Virus record (IMG/VR): IMGVR_UViG_3300000101_000083
Location: 3,647-32,440 of that record
Source of the DNA: a virus
DNA length: 28,794 nt
Direction: 5' to 3' (one strand)
Below the pieces are notes generated by a model, which saw only the letters and a list, made by a program, of their open reading frames with translations, was not told the DNA's origin and did not search any database. A program made the position numbers and the translations under genes. This document shows, piece after piece, positions 1 to 8,661 of this stretch (its first letter is position 1; each line of letters begins with the position of its first letter).

Positions 1-33
1 CAAGTAGCTGAAGCTAAACACAGGAAAGATTAA
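1..33 (+). CDS. 3' end of an upstream gene (partial)
   Basis: The first frame of the window is open from base 1 to a TAA at 31-33 and encodes QVAEAKHRKD. It ends one base before the ATG of the next gene, a spacing that matches the tight packing of the rest of the window, so it is probably the C-terminus of an upstream phage gene. By analogy with podovirus gene order (portal before scaffold and capsid) the gene could encode the portal, but ten residues cannot show that. Confidence 0.5.
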   Translation, partial: QVAEAKHRKD

Positions 34-34
34 T

Positions 35-547
35 ATGAAAGATAAAATGAGAGTTAAATATAACGCAGGCTCGATGTTAAGCAATCCTGAGATTGAAGCT
101 GAGCTAGAAGAAATGGAAGGGCAAGAAGCGCCTGAAGATACTTATGATAATATTCCTGAAGATGAAGTTGGAGAAGCGCTTGCATCACAACTACCTGACG
201 GTGAAATGGAAGACGACTTCCAAGACTTCGTTCTAGATCAAGCATTAGAAGAAGACGAACAAGATTTTTTATTGAGCGCTTTAGAGCAGAGCGAGCAACT
301 GGCTGTAATCTTTGAAAAGATAATTGATGTAGCCGCAGAATTTTCTGGTGCTGGAGCCGTTGAAGGCAATGGTACTGGAGTATCAGATTCGATACCCGCT
401 AGGTTATCGGACGGTGAGTTTGTATTCACCGCAAAGGCTGTAGAGCAGATAGGTGTTGAACAACTTCAACTTATGATGGATGAAGCAGAACAAGACTTTG
501 ACGGAACTACAGAAGAAACTAATAGTGAGGGCTACCTAGCTCCTTAG
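35..547 (+). CDS. Acidic phage structural-type protein with SDSIPARLSDGEF motif
   Basis: This 170-aa protein is strongly acidic over its first 80 residues, with many Glu and Asp. At about residues 115-135 it carries GVSDSIPARLSDGEFVFTAK, a motif I recognise from the C-terminal parts of many phage virion proteins, including tape-measure-like ones, where it follows a Gly-rich stretch as it does here (GAGAVEGNGTG). The start is supported by AGGAAAG at 22-28. It sits directly upstream of the scaffold and capsid genes, so a virion or assembly role is likely. The exact function is unknown. The motif is usually found at the end of a much larger protein, so a small stand-alone carrier is somewhat unusual. 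Confidence 0.7.
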   Translation: MKDKMRVKYNAGSMLSNPEIEAELEEMEGQEAPEDTYDNIPEDEVGEALASQLPDGEMEDDFQDFVLDQALEEDEQDFLLSALEQSEQLAVIFEKIIDVAAEFSGAGAVEGNGTGVSDSIPARLSDGEFVFTAKAVEQIGVEQLQLMMDEAEQDFDGTTEETNSEGYLAP

Positions 548-556
548 CCCCCTCAC
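525..556 (+). other. Hairpin over the stop codon of the acidic-protein gene
   Basis: GTGAG-GGCTA at 525-534 can pair with TAGCC at 545-549 and CTCAC at 552-556, with two unpaired C bases between the arms and a 10-base loop. The TAG stop codon lies inside the 3' arm. No T-run follows, so this is not a standard intrinsic terminator. It could be an RNA processing or stability element, or chance. Confidence 0.35.
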
Positions 557-644
557 ACCTAATCAACCTAGAGGCCACCTTTTAAGTTCAAGCCCGTGAT
601 GTTTAGCTAACAACACAGCTACCTTGAAGACTAAAAAGCCCCAA

Positions 645-650
645 AAGGAG
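645..650 (+). promoter_or_regulatory. Ribosome binding site that sets the scaffold start
   Basis: AAGGAG lies nine bases before the ATG at 660. This favours 660 over an in-frame TTG at 624, which has no good Shine-Dalgarno sequence. Confidence 0.75.
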
Positions 651-659
651 AGTGACATA

Positions 660-1499
660 ATGACCGAACAAGTAGAGCAAGTACAAGAACCAGTAGCAAA
701 CCCTTATAACAAAGAGAAGTCGTGGCATACGCCGGACGCTCCAACTAAAGGTAGCGCTGATACGTTATTCTACGCTGAAGAAGAGCAGGCTACCCCAAAT
801 GAGGCCCCTGTAGAAACTCCGAAGAAAACAAGAACTAATTATAAGAAACGATATGATGATTTAAAGAAACACTACGACGAGAAAGTTGCGAACTTTAAAC
901 AGAAAGAGCAAGAACTGCAAGCTGCGGCAGGAACTAATATTCCACAAGTCCAGTTAAAAAGCGCAGAAGACCTCGAAAAGTTTAAAACGCAATATCCCGA
1001 TTTATTTGAAACAGTCGAAACCGTGGCCCACCTGAAAAGTGAGGAACAAACTAAAGAACTCCAAGCGAAACTAACGGTGCTTCAGAAACGTGAAGCCACT
1101 ATTGTTAGGAAAGAAGCTGAGGAGTCGCTTAGAGATAAGCACCCCGACTTTGAAGATATTAAAAAGGATGACAACTTTCACGCATGGGCAGATACCCAGC
1201 CTGAAGCAATTCAAGCTTGGATCTATAATAACCCAGACAATGTGAATCTTGCAATCAAAGCTATCGACCTTTATAAATTAGAGGCTGGTGTAAACACTCA
1301 AGCTCCAAAACGTTCTAAGTCTAAGTCACAATCTACCGGATCAGCGGCAGATATGGTATCTACGAAAACAACTCGTATAGATTCCAAAGAGCCAAAGATC
1401 TGGTCACGGAAAGAAATTGCAGGTCTTTCAATGCAAGACTATGACAAATATGAACAAGTTATAGATTTAGCACACGCAGAAGGACGAATAATTTCTTAA
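660..1499 (+). CDS. Capsid scaffolding protein
   Basis: This 279-aa, charged, mostly helical protein sits immediately before the major capsid gene, the usual place for a podovirus scaffold. Its N-terminus is acidic and Pro-rich. A long helical, coiled-coil-like segment follows (about residues 60-170, rich in Lys, Glu and Gln). A HPDFEDIKKDDNFHAWADTQP block is followed by a second helical region (IYNNPDNVNLAIKAIDLYK). A Ser/Lys linker (KRSKSKSQSTGSA) leads to a C-terminal segment with WSRKEIAGLSMQDYDKYEQ. This layout, with a C-terminal charged helical capsid-binding end, matches phage scaffolds. It would guide procapsid assembly and then leave or be removed. The start is the ATG with a strong ribosome binding site. 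Identification rests on composition, position and resemblance to marine podovirus scaffolds. Confidence 0.82.
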   Translation: MTEQVEQVQEPVANPYNKEKSWHTPDAPTKGSADTLFYAEEEQATPNEAPVETPKKTRTNYKKRYDDLKKHYDEKVANFKQKEQELQAAAGTNIPQVQLKSAEDLEKFKTQYPDLFETVETVAHLKSEEQTKELQAKLTVLQKREATIVRKEAEESLRDKHPDFEDIKKDDNFHAWADTQPEAIQAWIYNNPDNVNLAIKAIDLYKLEAGVNTQAPKRSKSKSQSTGSAADMVSTKTTRIDSKEPKIWSRKEIAGLSMQDYDKYEQVIDLAHAEGRIIS

Positions 1500-1530
1500 T
1501 TTTATTCTTTTATTAAACAGGTAATTAATC

Positions 1531-2550
1531 ATGGCTTATAACCAAGTAAACGAAAACTTCGATGGAATCCAAACTGGTTCCAACTTTAACGATAACGACA
1601 GCACAGCAGCGGCTACTACTGGTAATTTCTTACCAGAGATTTATTCGAAAAAGGTTCTTAACTTTTTCCGTAAAGCCTCTGTAGCAGAAGCTATCACTAA
1701 CACTGACTACGCAGGTGAGATTAGTTCTTTTGGCGATACTGTAAAGATCATCAAAGAACCTACTATCACTGTGTCTGAATACAAACGTGGCGGCACTGTT
1801 GCTCAAACTCCATTAGTTGATACATCTACAACTCTTGTAGTTGATACAGCTAATGCTTTCAAATTCATCGTAGATGATATTGAATCAAACATGTCTCATC
1901 TTAACTTCAAAGAGATGGCAGCTTCATCAGCAGCTTACGCATTGCGTGACGCTTTCGATGCTGGTGTACTAGGTAAAATCTCAGCGTTTGCAAATTTCGC
2001 TTCTGCGACTTCTACAGACGGAACTACTGGCATTGATCACCTAATAGGTGGTGATGCTACTGTTGTAGATAACGCTGATTTAACGGCAGGCACACCAGTC
2101 GATATTGGTTTTAGTGCTGCTGAAACTGACCCATTAGACTTGTTAGCTCGCATGGCTCGCTTGCTTGATGAGCAAAACGTTCCTGAAGAAGGTCGTTATG
2201 TAGTAGCTGCTCCTGCGTTTTATGAGAAGTTAAGTCAGTCTAGCTCTAAGTTATTGTCAGTAGACTATAACGCTGGTCAAGGTTCAATCCGAAACGGCTT
2301 AGTAAGTACAGGTAAATTGAGAGGCTTTGAAATGTATAAGTCTAACAACATGCCTGCTTCTACAACCGGTGCTACTGTTGGTGTTATCCTCGCTGGTCAC
2401 GTCTCGTCTGTATGTACTGCACAGACTATTGTGAACACTGAAGTAATCCGTGATCCATCAAGCTTTGGCGACATCTGTCGTGGCTTGCATGTATACGGTG
2501 CTGACGTTTTACGTCCTGAAGCGTTGATCAAAGCGTTCTACGTCGTATAA
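1531..2550 (+). CDS. Major capsid protein
   Basis: This 339-aa protein has the size, composition and position of an HK97-fold major capsid protein. The N-terminus is Asn/Ser/Thr-rich. It is followed by the helical segment FLPEIYSKKVLNFFRKASVA and a stretch reading GDTVKIIKEPTITVSEYKRG, which is typical of phage capsid proteins where it forms the extended arm and sheet. A central part (DPLDLLARMARLLDEQNVP then GRYVVAAPAFYEKL) matches the spine helix and peripheral domain of the fold. The gene has only a weak Shine-Dalgarno sequence (CAGGTAAT) but is followed at once by a strong intrinsic terminator. That terminator would end a transcript after this highly needed gene. No delta domain or protease cleavage site is obvious. 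Confidence 0.9.
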   Translation: MAYNQVNENFDGIQTGSNFNDNDSTAAATTGNFLPEIYSKKVLNFFRKASVAEAITNTDYAGEISSFGDTVKIIKEPTITVSEYKRGGTVAQTPLVDTSTTLVVDTANAFKFIVDDIESNMSHLNFKEMAASSAAYALRDAFDAGVLGKISAFANFASATSTDGTTGIDHLIGGDATVVDNADLTAGTPVDIGFSAAETDPLDLLARMARLLDEQNVPEEGRYVVAAPAFYEKLSQSSSKLLSVDYNAGQGSIRNGLVSTGKLRGFEMYKSNNMPASTTGATVGVILAGHVSSVCTAQTIVNTEVIRDPSSFGDICRGLHVYGADVLRPEALIKAFYVV

Positions 2551-2576
2551 GTAGTTAGCAGTCAGTAATAAAACTT

Positions 2577-2608
2577 GAAGGGTGTAAAAGCCCTTCTTGT
2601 TTTTTATT
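2577..2608 (+). terminator. Intrinsic terminator after the capsid gene
   Basis: GAAGGG at 2577-2582 pairs with CCCTTC at 2591-2596 over an 8-base loop. It is followed by TTGTTTTTTATT. It lies 26 bases after the capsid stop codon. It would limit read-through into the tail genes and raise the relative yield of capsid message. Confidence 0.82.
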
Positions 2609-2622
2609 ATGAGGTATAAAAG

Positions 2623-2772
2623 ATGGCATTAGCAAACACAGAAAAAACTCCAGCACGTTTTAAACAAATAGTGAAGTTAAACGCTTCGGTATACGCTGGG
2701 CAAAATAAAAAGAAATACGACGAAAACTACGATAAGATCTTTGGGAAGAAAAAAACAGAAGAGGTTAAATAA
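2623..2772 (+). CDS. Small basic protein, 49 aa, between capsid and adaptor
   Basis: An ATG at 2623 opens a 49-aa frame, MALANTEKTPARFKQIVKLN and on to KKKTEEVK, that ends in a TAA sharing its last base with the ATG of the next gene (TAATG). The protein is Lys-rich and has no membrane segment. GAGG at 2611-2614 can serve as ribosome binding site. Its coupling to the adaptor gene and its position straight after the capsid terminator suggest a head- or tail-related accessory protein. I do not recognise the family. Confidence 0.68.
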   Translation: MALANTEKTPARFKQIVKLNASVYAGQNKKKYDENYDKIFGKKKTEEVK

Positions 2773-3542
2773 TGGCTACAACGTACCTAGACATAACGAA
2801 CGAGCTAATGCGGGAGCTAAACGAAATCTCTTTAACGTCTGCAACTTTTACACAAGCGATTGGCGTACAGCAACATATTAAAGATTCAGTCAACAGAGCG
2901 TACATGGACATCTGTACTCAAGAACCTCAATGGCCTTTCTTAACTGTGACTGATTCAGGCGCTACCGATCCGTTCTACGGAAACACAGCTACGTTAGTAT
3001 CTACAGGTCAACGTTGGTATAACCTCACCCCTAACAGCACAGACCACACAACTGAATATAGTTCTGTAGATTGGGATACATTCTACATAACAACCATAGG
3101 TGTTGACGGAGAAACAGCTCCTTACACCAGTAATAACTTACGTTACGTTAGCACAGAAGATTGGAAAGATCATGTGCGAAGTTCAGAGAACGCTTCTGAT
3201 GCAGAGGCAGAAGGGTATGGCCCTCCACTCAGAATTATAAGAAGCCCAGACGGACGTAAATTCGGATTAAGTCCCATCCCCGATAAAACCTACAAAGTTT
3301 ATTACACAGCTTGGAAGCAGCCTACACGATTAGTAGAATACAGCGATGCTGTAGTTTTTCCTGACATGTACGTGCCTGTTCTTTTAGCTCGTGCTAGGTA
3401 TTATATCTGGCAGTTTAAAGAAAACCCACAGTCGGCAGCGTTCGCTTTAGACGACTATAAAAAAGGATTAGACTCTATGCGCTCTAATCTAATTGAACCC
3501 ACACCTTCATATTTTAAAGACGACCGAGTGAGGTATGTTTAA
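2772..3542 (+). CDS. Head-to-tail adaptor (tail tubular A-like)
   Basis: This 256-aa protein begins YLDITNELMRELNEI, continues with a helix (GVQQHIKDSVNRAYMDICTQEPQWPFL), and ends in a helical stretch with ARARYYIWQFKENPQSAAFALDDYKKGLD. This pattern fits phage adaptor proteins that form the ring under the portal, the role of gp11 in T7. A central Thr/Tyr-rich beta region with PLRIIRSPDGRKFGLSPIPD matches the beta domain of such proteins. It sits between the capsid region and the nozzle gene, as gp11 does in T7-like genomes, and overlaps both neighbours by one base, so translation is probably coupled. The T7 name is by analogy; no close T7 sequence match was seen. Confidence 0.78.
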   Translation: MATTYLDITNELMRELNEISLTSATFTQAIGVQQHIKDSVNRAYMDICTQEPQWPFLTVTDSGATDPFYGNTATLVSTGQRWYNLTPNSTDHTTEYSSVDWDTFYITTIGVDGETAPYTSNNLRYVSTEDWKDHVRSSENASDAEAEGYGPPLRIIRSPDGRKFGLSPIPDKTYKVYYTAWKQPTRLVEYSDAVVFPDMYVPVLLARARYYIWQFKENPQSAAFALDDYKKGLDSMRSNLIEPTPSYFKDDRVRYV

Positions 3543-5179
3543 TGGCTCAATCGCAACCGTTTATTGTGAACTGTCGGGGTGGTTTAAATACTAACTTCAC
3601 AGAACTTGAAATGCTCAAGCAGCCCGGATTTGCGACAAAGCTTATAAACTTTGAAGTTGATCCAGATGGCGGCTACCGTAGAATAAAAGGCTTCACAGCT
3701 TACGGTGACACACGCCCCTTCGGAGCAACCGACACAAAAGTCTTGGGTGTCCAAGCTTATGCAGACGGTATTATTGTCACAGGTAGTGACGGCATTAAGT
3801 TTTCAAATGACGGAACAACGTGGATAGATATAAATAAAACTGGAGTAGCTACTGCGGGGGATAACTACGCTACATTTACTGGCCGAAGTAACCTTAGTAG
3901 AGCCAACCAGAAACAGACTGACTTCACATTCTTTGAAAGTAAGACGACATACGGTAAGCTTGTAATCTGTGACGGCGCTAACGCACCTTATCTTTTTTAC
4001 ATGACAGGCTCCGGTGCTTTGAACACCAGAACTTTTTTTGCAGAAGAGCTTGAGCTTACGTCTCATGTTGGGGGAGTATCTAACGCTACCGATGATCCAA
4101 CTACTGCCTGTTACCATAAAACAATTTTACTAGCCTCTGGTGTGAGTGCGGCCCCTAATGCCATAGCTTATTCTACGTTCAGTGCAACCGACCCCGATGA
4201 AACAACGCATAGTAATAGTAACGTTATATCTGTAGACGACGCTGTTGTAGCTTTAAAAGCTTTCCGTGATAGCGTTATTGTGTTTTGTAAAAACAGTATT
4301 TCTAAAATAGTGAATGTTGAAGACCCTGCTCAGATAGCTGTTGTACCTATTACAAAAAATGTAGGGTGCTTACATGCTCATAGTATTCAAGAAGTGGGTG
4401 GTGATTTAATTTTCTTAGCTCCTGACGGGATACGGACACTAGCCGCTACTGAAAGAATTGGCGATGTTGAGTTAAGTACCGAAAGCCGCAACATACAAGA
4501 GTTGATTTCTCGTATAACAAGATCAATAAATACTTATAATATATCTAGCACAGTGCTAAGAGAAAAGTCTCAGTACCGTTTATTTTATAGTGCGGACAGC
4601 ACAGGAACTGAAGATGCCGAAGGGATCATGGGAACTCTTACAGCTAACGGCTACGAGTGGTCTGAGCTTGTAGGTATTCAAGCTTTTGGTATAGATTCTT
4701 CTTTTGACACAAATAGAATTCAACAAGTGTATCACGGAGATCGTAACGGCTATATTTATAAACATGATCAAGGTCTATCTTTTCTTGATGGGACTGTAGC
4801 AAAAAACATATTTGCTCTGTATACAACACCCAGTTTAGATTGCGGAGACTTAGGAACTAAAAAGACTTTTCATTATGTTAAAGTTTCTATATCCCCTGAA
4901 GGCTCAGTAAACCCTACGCTACGAATAGCGTTCGATTATGAAGACCCTGAGTTACCTCAACCGCCAGATTATGTCTTACCTACTATACCTATCCCTACAA
5001 AGTTTGGGCGTATAGATTTTGGCACAGGAGTGTTTGGCGGCACAGATGACCCCTCAGTACGCCAAGCTGTACAAGGCAGCGGAGACGTAGTGAATTTAAC
5101 AATAACGAGCAATGACCAGACTCCTGCATACGCAGTGAACGGTTTCTATATTAATTACGTGCCTGAAGGCAGGAGATAA
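3542..5179 (+). CDS. Tail nozzle / hub protein (tail tubular B or P22 gp10-like)
   Basis: This 545-aa, beta-rich protein starts with QPFIVNCRGGLNTNFTELEM and INFEVDPDGGYRRIKGF. This 'few tags, many parameters, defined from a Gly-Gly-Leu-Asn start' pattern is shared by podovirus tail hub/nozzle proteins of the P22 gp10 or T7 gp12 type. Repeated beta blades follow (for example DSVIVFCKNSISKI and GGDLIFLAPDGIRTL), as expected of a beta-propeller. In a podovirus it would form the tail tube tip below the adaptor and carry the fibres. Its start overlaps the adaptor stop by one base, and the fibre gene begins six bases after its end. Confidence 0.78.
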   Translation: MAQSQPFIVNCRGGLNTNFTELEMLKQPGFATKLINFEVDPDGGYRRIKGFTAYGDTRPFGATDTKVLGVQAYADGIIVTGSDGIKFSNDGTTWIDINKTGVATAGDNYATFTGRSNLSRANQKQTDFTFFESKTTYGKLVICDGANAPYLFYMTGSGALNTRTFFAEELELTSHVGGVSNATDDPTTACYHKTILLASGVSAAPNAIAYSTFSATDPDETTHSNSNVISVDDAVVALKAFRDSVIVFCKNSISKIVNVEDPAQIAVVPITKNVGCLHAHSIQEVGGDLIFLAPDGIRTLAATERIGDVELSTESRNIQELISRITRSINTYNISSTVLREKSQYRLFYSADSTGTEDAEGIMGTLTANGYEWSELVGIQAFGIDSSFDTNRIQQVYHGDRNGYIYKHDQGLSFLDGTVAKNIFALYTTPSLDCGDLGTKKTFHYVKVSISPEGSVNPTLRIAFDYEDPELPQPPDYVLPTIPIPTKFGRIDFGTGVFGGTDDPSVRQAVQGSGDVVNLTITSNDQTPAYAVNGFYINYVPEGRR

Positions 5180-5184
5180 GACTA

Positions 5185-8100
5185 ATGGCAGGATCAAATT
5201 ATGAACGACAAAGCTCGTTAACTAACGGTATAACTATAAACGCATCGTTGTTTAACAGTGAATTTAATCAGCTTTTAAACGCTTTCCGTTACTCTTCAAC
5301 AGACAGCGCAGCAACTGGACATAGGCACGATGGTGCGGCGGGACAAGGAGCTAACATATATCGAGTTGGTGATACTGATTTTAAAAATAAAATTGAAGTA
5401 GACGAAACAAATAACCGTCATGGTTTTTTTGTAGAAGTTGGAGCTGCTGCTGTAGAACAAGTACGGATTCAAGATGGTGCGGTCGTACCTGTAACTACTA
5501 ATGATATTGATTTAGGCTCTAGTAGTTTAGAATTTAAAAATATTTATGCTCGTAATTTTGTAAGCTCTACTGGCGTGAACGTTAACGGAGGTTTGACAGT
5601 AGCGTTAAACACTAACTTAACTGTCGGTACAACTTTAACAATGTCTAGCGATGGTACAGACACAACCATAAATGAAATTGGTGATGGGAAACTCCTCGTA
5701 GGCGCAAACGAATACATCTTTAGAACTAGCGATGGTACTACTTCCGCAGTTGACGCAACACCTACTGAGCTAAACAGGATGATTTTGTCTTCTGGAGACA
5801 ATGGAGGCGTTTTCATCTATGGTGGTAATGCAAGCCCTGTTGCTACAGACACAACCTACGTAAATCACACAGCGGCTTTTTATAATACTGGCGGTTTAGC
5901 GTTAAGATCGCCTGCTTCTATATCGAACGGCGGTTGGTTCTCGTGTCAAAATAGCATTACAATCACAGACGTAGATGATGGTACTGAGAGTTTTCCTGAT
6001 ATACATTTAAAACGTAACAGCCCCTCCCCAGCAGATGCTGATAACCTTGGCTCTATTGAGTTTTGGGGTAATCGTGTAGGCGGAACTACTGCGGCTTCAA
6101 AGTACGGTCAAATACGTGCTCAGATAGAAGACGTAGAGACTGGAGTAGGTAAAATTGTTCTCTTACCTCATGACGGGACTGGTCAGCAAGGCGCAGTTGG
6201 CTTCAGCATGGGAACCTTTCAATATTCTGGAGTTGATGGTGCGGCAACAAACACTAAAGCTGGCGGTGTGCTGAGATTAACAAGCGCCGATGACACAACT
6301 TTAGAGCTTTCAGCATTAGATACCAATGTGTTTTTAATGTCAGGAGGTTTAGACGTAACAGGTGATGTTGCAGCTACTACTGTAACAGTAGGTGACTCAA
6401 CAGGTACAAACCTAGAGCTTTATGAAGACAGTAGCCAAAATGCAATTATCAGGCAGAGAGGCGCTGGCGGCTTACAGATTTCTGGTCTTAATGGTTCATT
6501 AAGTAATGACAATTACGAACAGTTATTAAGTTGGGATACTGATAATGTAAATCTTAGATGGCAAGGTGCTTCTGGAGCAGGTACTAAACTAGCAACGACA
6601 GAAACAGGCATAGACGTAACAGGTACGGTTGCCGCTTCTGACGGTTTAACTGCTGACTACATTGACCTAACTGGTGGTAAGTCAACTACGACTACAGGGG
6701 CTATCTGTGCTGATCAAATTAGATTCAGTGCTGAAACTTCAGACGAAGCCAAGATATATGCGAGCGTAGATGGTCTTAATACCAGCTTATTTATTCAGTC
6801 TGCTGACGATGTCAACGACAAAGTAAGAGTTGTTGCAGGTGGCACAGAGTCTTTAACAGTTTCTAAGACAGGCATAGAAGTAACAGGTACGGTTACAGCT
6901 GATGGCTTGACTCTTGGGGCTGGTGAAATAGCCACATTTAATAGCCACGATGGTGGCGACTTACAGATTTCTGGTAGCGCTACTGGCTCTTTTTCTTTAA
7001 TTAAACAAACTGGAGGTGGCGATCTTTTTATTCAAGGTCAAAACGGCTTCCTAAAAAATGATACGGGTAATGCTTTAGTATCTTGGTATGCAGACCATCC
7101 GGAGCTTTCTTGGCAGGGCGCAACAGGCGCAGGTATAAAACTAGCTACCACAGAAACAGGCGTAGACGTAACAGGTACGATTACTGCTGATGGTGTAAGT
7201 TTAGGTGACAACGAACAAATCCAGTTAGGTGCAGCTCAAGATTTAAAGATATTCCATAATGGTGTGGCTAGTGTTATACAAGATAACGGTACTGGAAATC
7301 TTTATATTCAAGGCTCTAGTGCTGTCAATATAACTAATGTTGGCTCATCAGAAACCTACGCATCATTTAATGAAAACGGTGCAGTAAATCTTTATCACGA
7401 CAACGCATCAAAGTTTGCTACCACAGAAACAGGCATAGACGTAACAGGTATAATCGACTGTAACAATAGCCTACAAATACGAAGCACTGGTTCTAACGTT
7501 GACGCAATGCCAGACCTTTATATGTCAAACCTAGAAGGTGCTGCTGCCGCACAAAACCTAGGTATGATTTCATTCAGAGGCTACAACCTTGCCACTACAC
7601 CAGAGATTACAAACTATGCTGATGTGTATGCACAGCAAGTTGTAGTAACTGATGGAGCTGAAGAAGGCAAGCTAGTTTTTGATGTGTTAGGGGCGGGAGC
7701 TAAAGTAGAGGCTTTGCAAGTTACTAAGGACGGCATAGACGTAACAGGTAATGTTGCTGCTGACGGTGTAAGTCTTGCAAATGACAAGAGAATTACTTTA
7801 GGCGCAGAATCGGGGACTAATTACTTAGAGATTTTTGAGTCGACTGCTGGTAATGGTGTTATTAAGCAAGTTGGTGCTGGTGATTTTGCAATACAAGGTC
7901 ACGCAATACAAATAAAAGATGATGACGGCAATTTAAGATTCCAAGGCACTAACGGTTCTGCTGGTAACGCCTTTTTGTATTACGGAGCAGACGCAACGCC
8001 TAAACTAAACACTGTATCTACTGGAATTAACGTAACAGGTACGGTTACTGCTGACGCTATTAAATTTACTACTGACGCTACTGATGACGCTCAGATATTT

Positions 8101-8661
8101 ACAGAGTTAACGGGTACGACAACAGCATTAATAATTCAATCTAAAGATGATGGAGACGACAGTATAGTTCTTCGGAGTCATGATGCTGGCGTAGGGCAAG
8201 TAGACGTACTTGTAGCAACAAAAACAGGCATAGACGTAACAGGTAACTTAGACGTACAAGGCACTATAACTTCTAACGCATTCGCACACTCTAAAGCCTT
8301 AGTAGTTGAGACTGGATCTTTATCAACCAGTGAGTTTTTAGCTCACGCAGGTAAGCGTATTGTTAAGACTGGCGCTACTACTTCTGTTTATAGTTTACCA
8401 CAGCCCGTAGCAGCCGACATTGGCAAAACTTGGATTATTGCAAATGCTTCTGGAACCAAAGCAACAATCGACCACGACGCTAGTGGCACAGCTCAGAACA
8501 TTTGGATACTCGACGGTGTTACCTTAACCGCTAAAGAAGCAGACTGGGAGTTAAAGAAAGGCTCAATTACAGAGATTGCTTGCGTAGCGGCTGAAGCTGC
8601 TGGTGGCTCTGCGGCTGCTGCTAATTATATTATATACGGAGCTGGGGTAATAGAAGTATGA
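5185..8661 (+). CDS. Large repeat-containing tail fibre protein
   Basis: This 1158-aa protein is very rich in Gly, Thr, Ser, Asn and Asp. Its N-terminus (YERQSSLTNGITINASLFNS, then GHRHDG at residues 45-50) resembles the virion-binding end of marine phage fibres. A DLGSSSLEFKNIYARN segment and many beta repeats follow. The phrase TGIDVTGTV or a near variant occurs eight times between about residues 388 and 1020, spaced 68 to 100 residues apart. Each copy follows a variable beta section containing phrases such as LYEDS, IQGQNG and LSWQGA. The C-terminus (HAGKRIVKTGATTSVYSLPQ and following) is a different, Ala-rich beta domain that may bind the receptor or drive trimer formation. The gene has an AGGAG ribosome binding site at 5172-5176 and overlaps the next gene as ATGA. 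Confidence 0.85.
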   Translation: MAGSNYERQSSLTNGITINASLFNSEFNQLLNAFRYSSTDSAATGHRHDGAAGQGANIYRVGDTDFKNKIEVDETNNRHGFFVEVGAAAVEQVRIQDGAVVPVTTNDIDLGSSSLEFKNIYARNFVSSTGVNVNGGLTVALNTNLTVGTTLTMSSDGTDTTINEIGDGKLLVGANEYIFRTSDGTTSAVDATPTELNRMILSSGDNGGVFIYGGNASPVATDTTYVNHTAAFYNTGGLALRSPASISNGGWFSCQNSITITDVDDGTESFPDIHLKRNSPSPADADNLGSIEFWGNRVGGTTAASKYGQIRAQIEDVETGVGKIVLLPHDGTGQQGAVGFSMGTFQYSGVDGAATNTKAGGVLRLTSADDTTLELSALDTNVFLMSGGLDVTGDVAATTVTVGDSTGTNLELYEDSSQNAIIRQRGAGGLQISGLNGSLSNDNYEQLLSWDTDNVNLRWQGASGAGTKLATTETGIDVTGTVAASDGLTADYIDLTGGKSTTTTGAICADQIRFSAETSDEAKIYASVDGLNTSLFIQSADDVNDKVRVVAGGTESLTVSKTGIEVTGTVTADGLTLGAGEIATFNSHDGGDLQISGSATGSFSLIKQTGGGDLFIQGQNGFLKNDTGNALVSWYADHPELSWQGATGAGIKLATTETGVDVTGTITADGVSLGDNEQIQLGAAQDLKIFHNGVASVIQDNGTGNLYIQGSSAVNITNVGSSETYASFNENGAVNLYHDNASKFATTETGIDVTGIIDCNNSLQIRSTGSNVDAMPDLYMSNLEGAAAAQNLGMISFRGYNLATTPEITNYADVYAQQVVVTDGAEEGKLVFDVLGAGAKVEALQVTKDGIDVTGNVAADGVSLANDKRITLGAESGTNYLEIFESTAGNGVIKQVGAGDFAIQGHAIQIKDDDGNLRFQGTNGSAGNAFLYYGADATPKLNTVSTGINVTGTVTADAIKFTTDATDDAQIFTELTGTTTALIIQSKDDGDDSIVLRSHDAGVGQVDVLVATKTGIDVTGNLDVQGTITSNAFAHSKALVVETGSLSTSEFLAHAGKRIVKTGATTSVYSLPQPVAADIGKTWIIANASGTKATIDHDASGTAQNIWILDGVTLTAKEADWELKKGSITEIACVAAEAAGGSAAAANYIIYGAGVIEV
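6352..8251 (+). repeat. Eight-copy divergent repeat within the fibre gene
   Basis: GACGTAACAGGT or a one- to two-base variant begins at 6352, 6613, 6877, 7165, 7438, 7738, 8029 and 8233. Spacings are 261, 264, 288, 273, 300, 291 and 204 bases, all multiples of three, so each copy encodes (D/E/N)VTG in the same frame. The short core is nearly identical at DNA level while the sections between cores differ. Confidence 0.85.

Noticed and set aside
624-659. A TTG start at 624 that would lengthen the scaffold by 12 residues.
   Set aside because: The ATG at 660 has a strong AAGGAG at the right distance; the TTG has none.
6352-8251. The spaced repeats as a CRISPR array.
   Set aside because: Spacers are too long, all in frame with the fibre, and the repeats are not palindromic.
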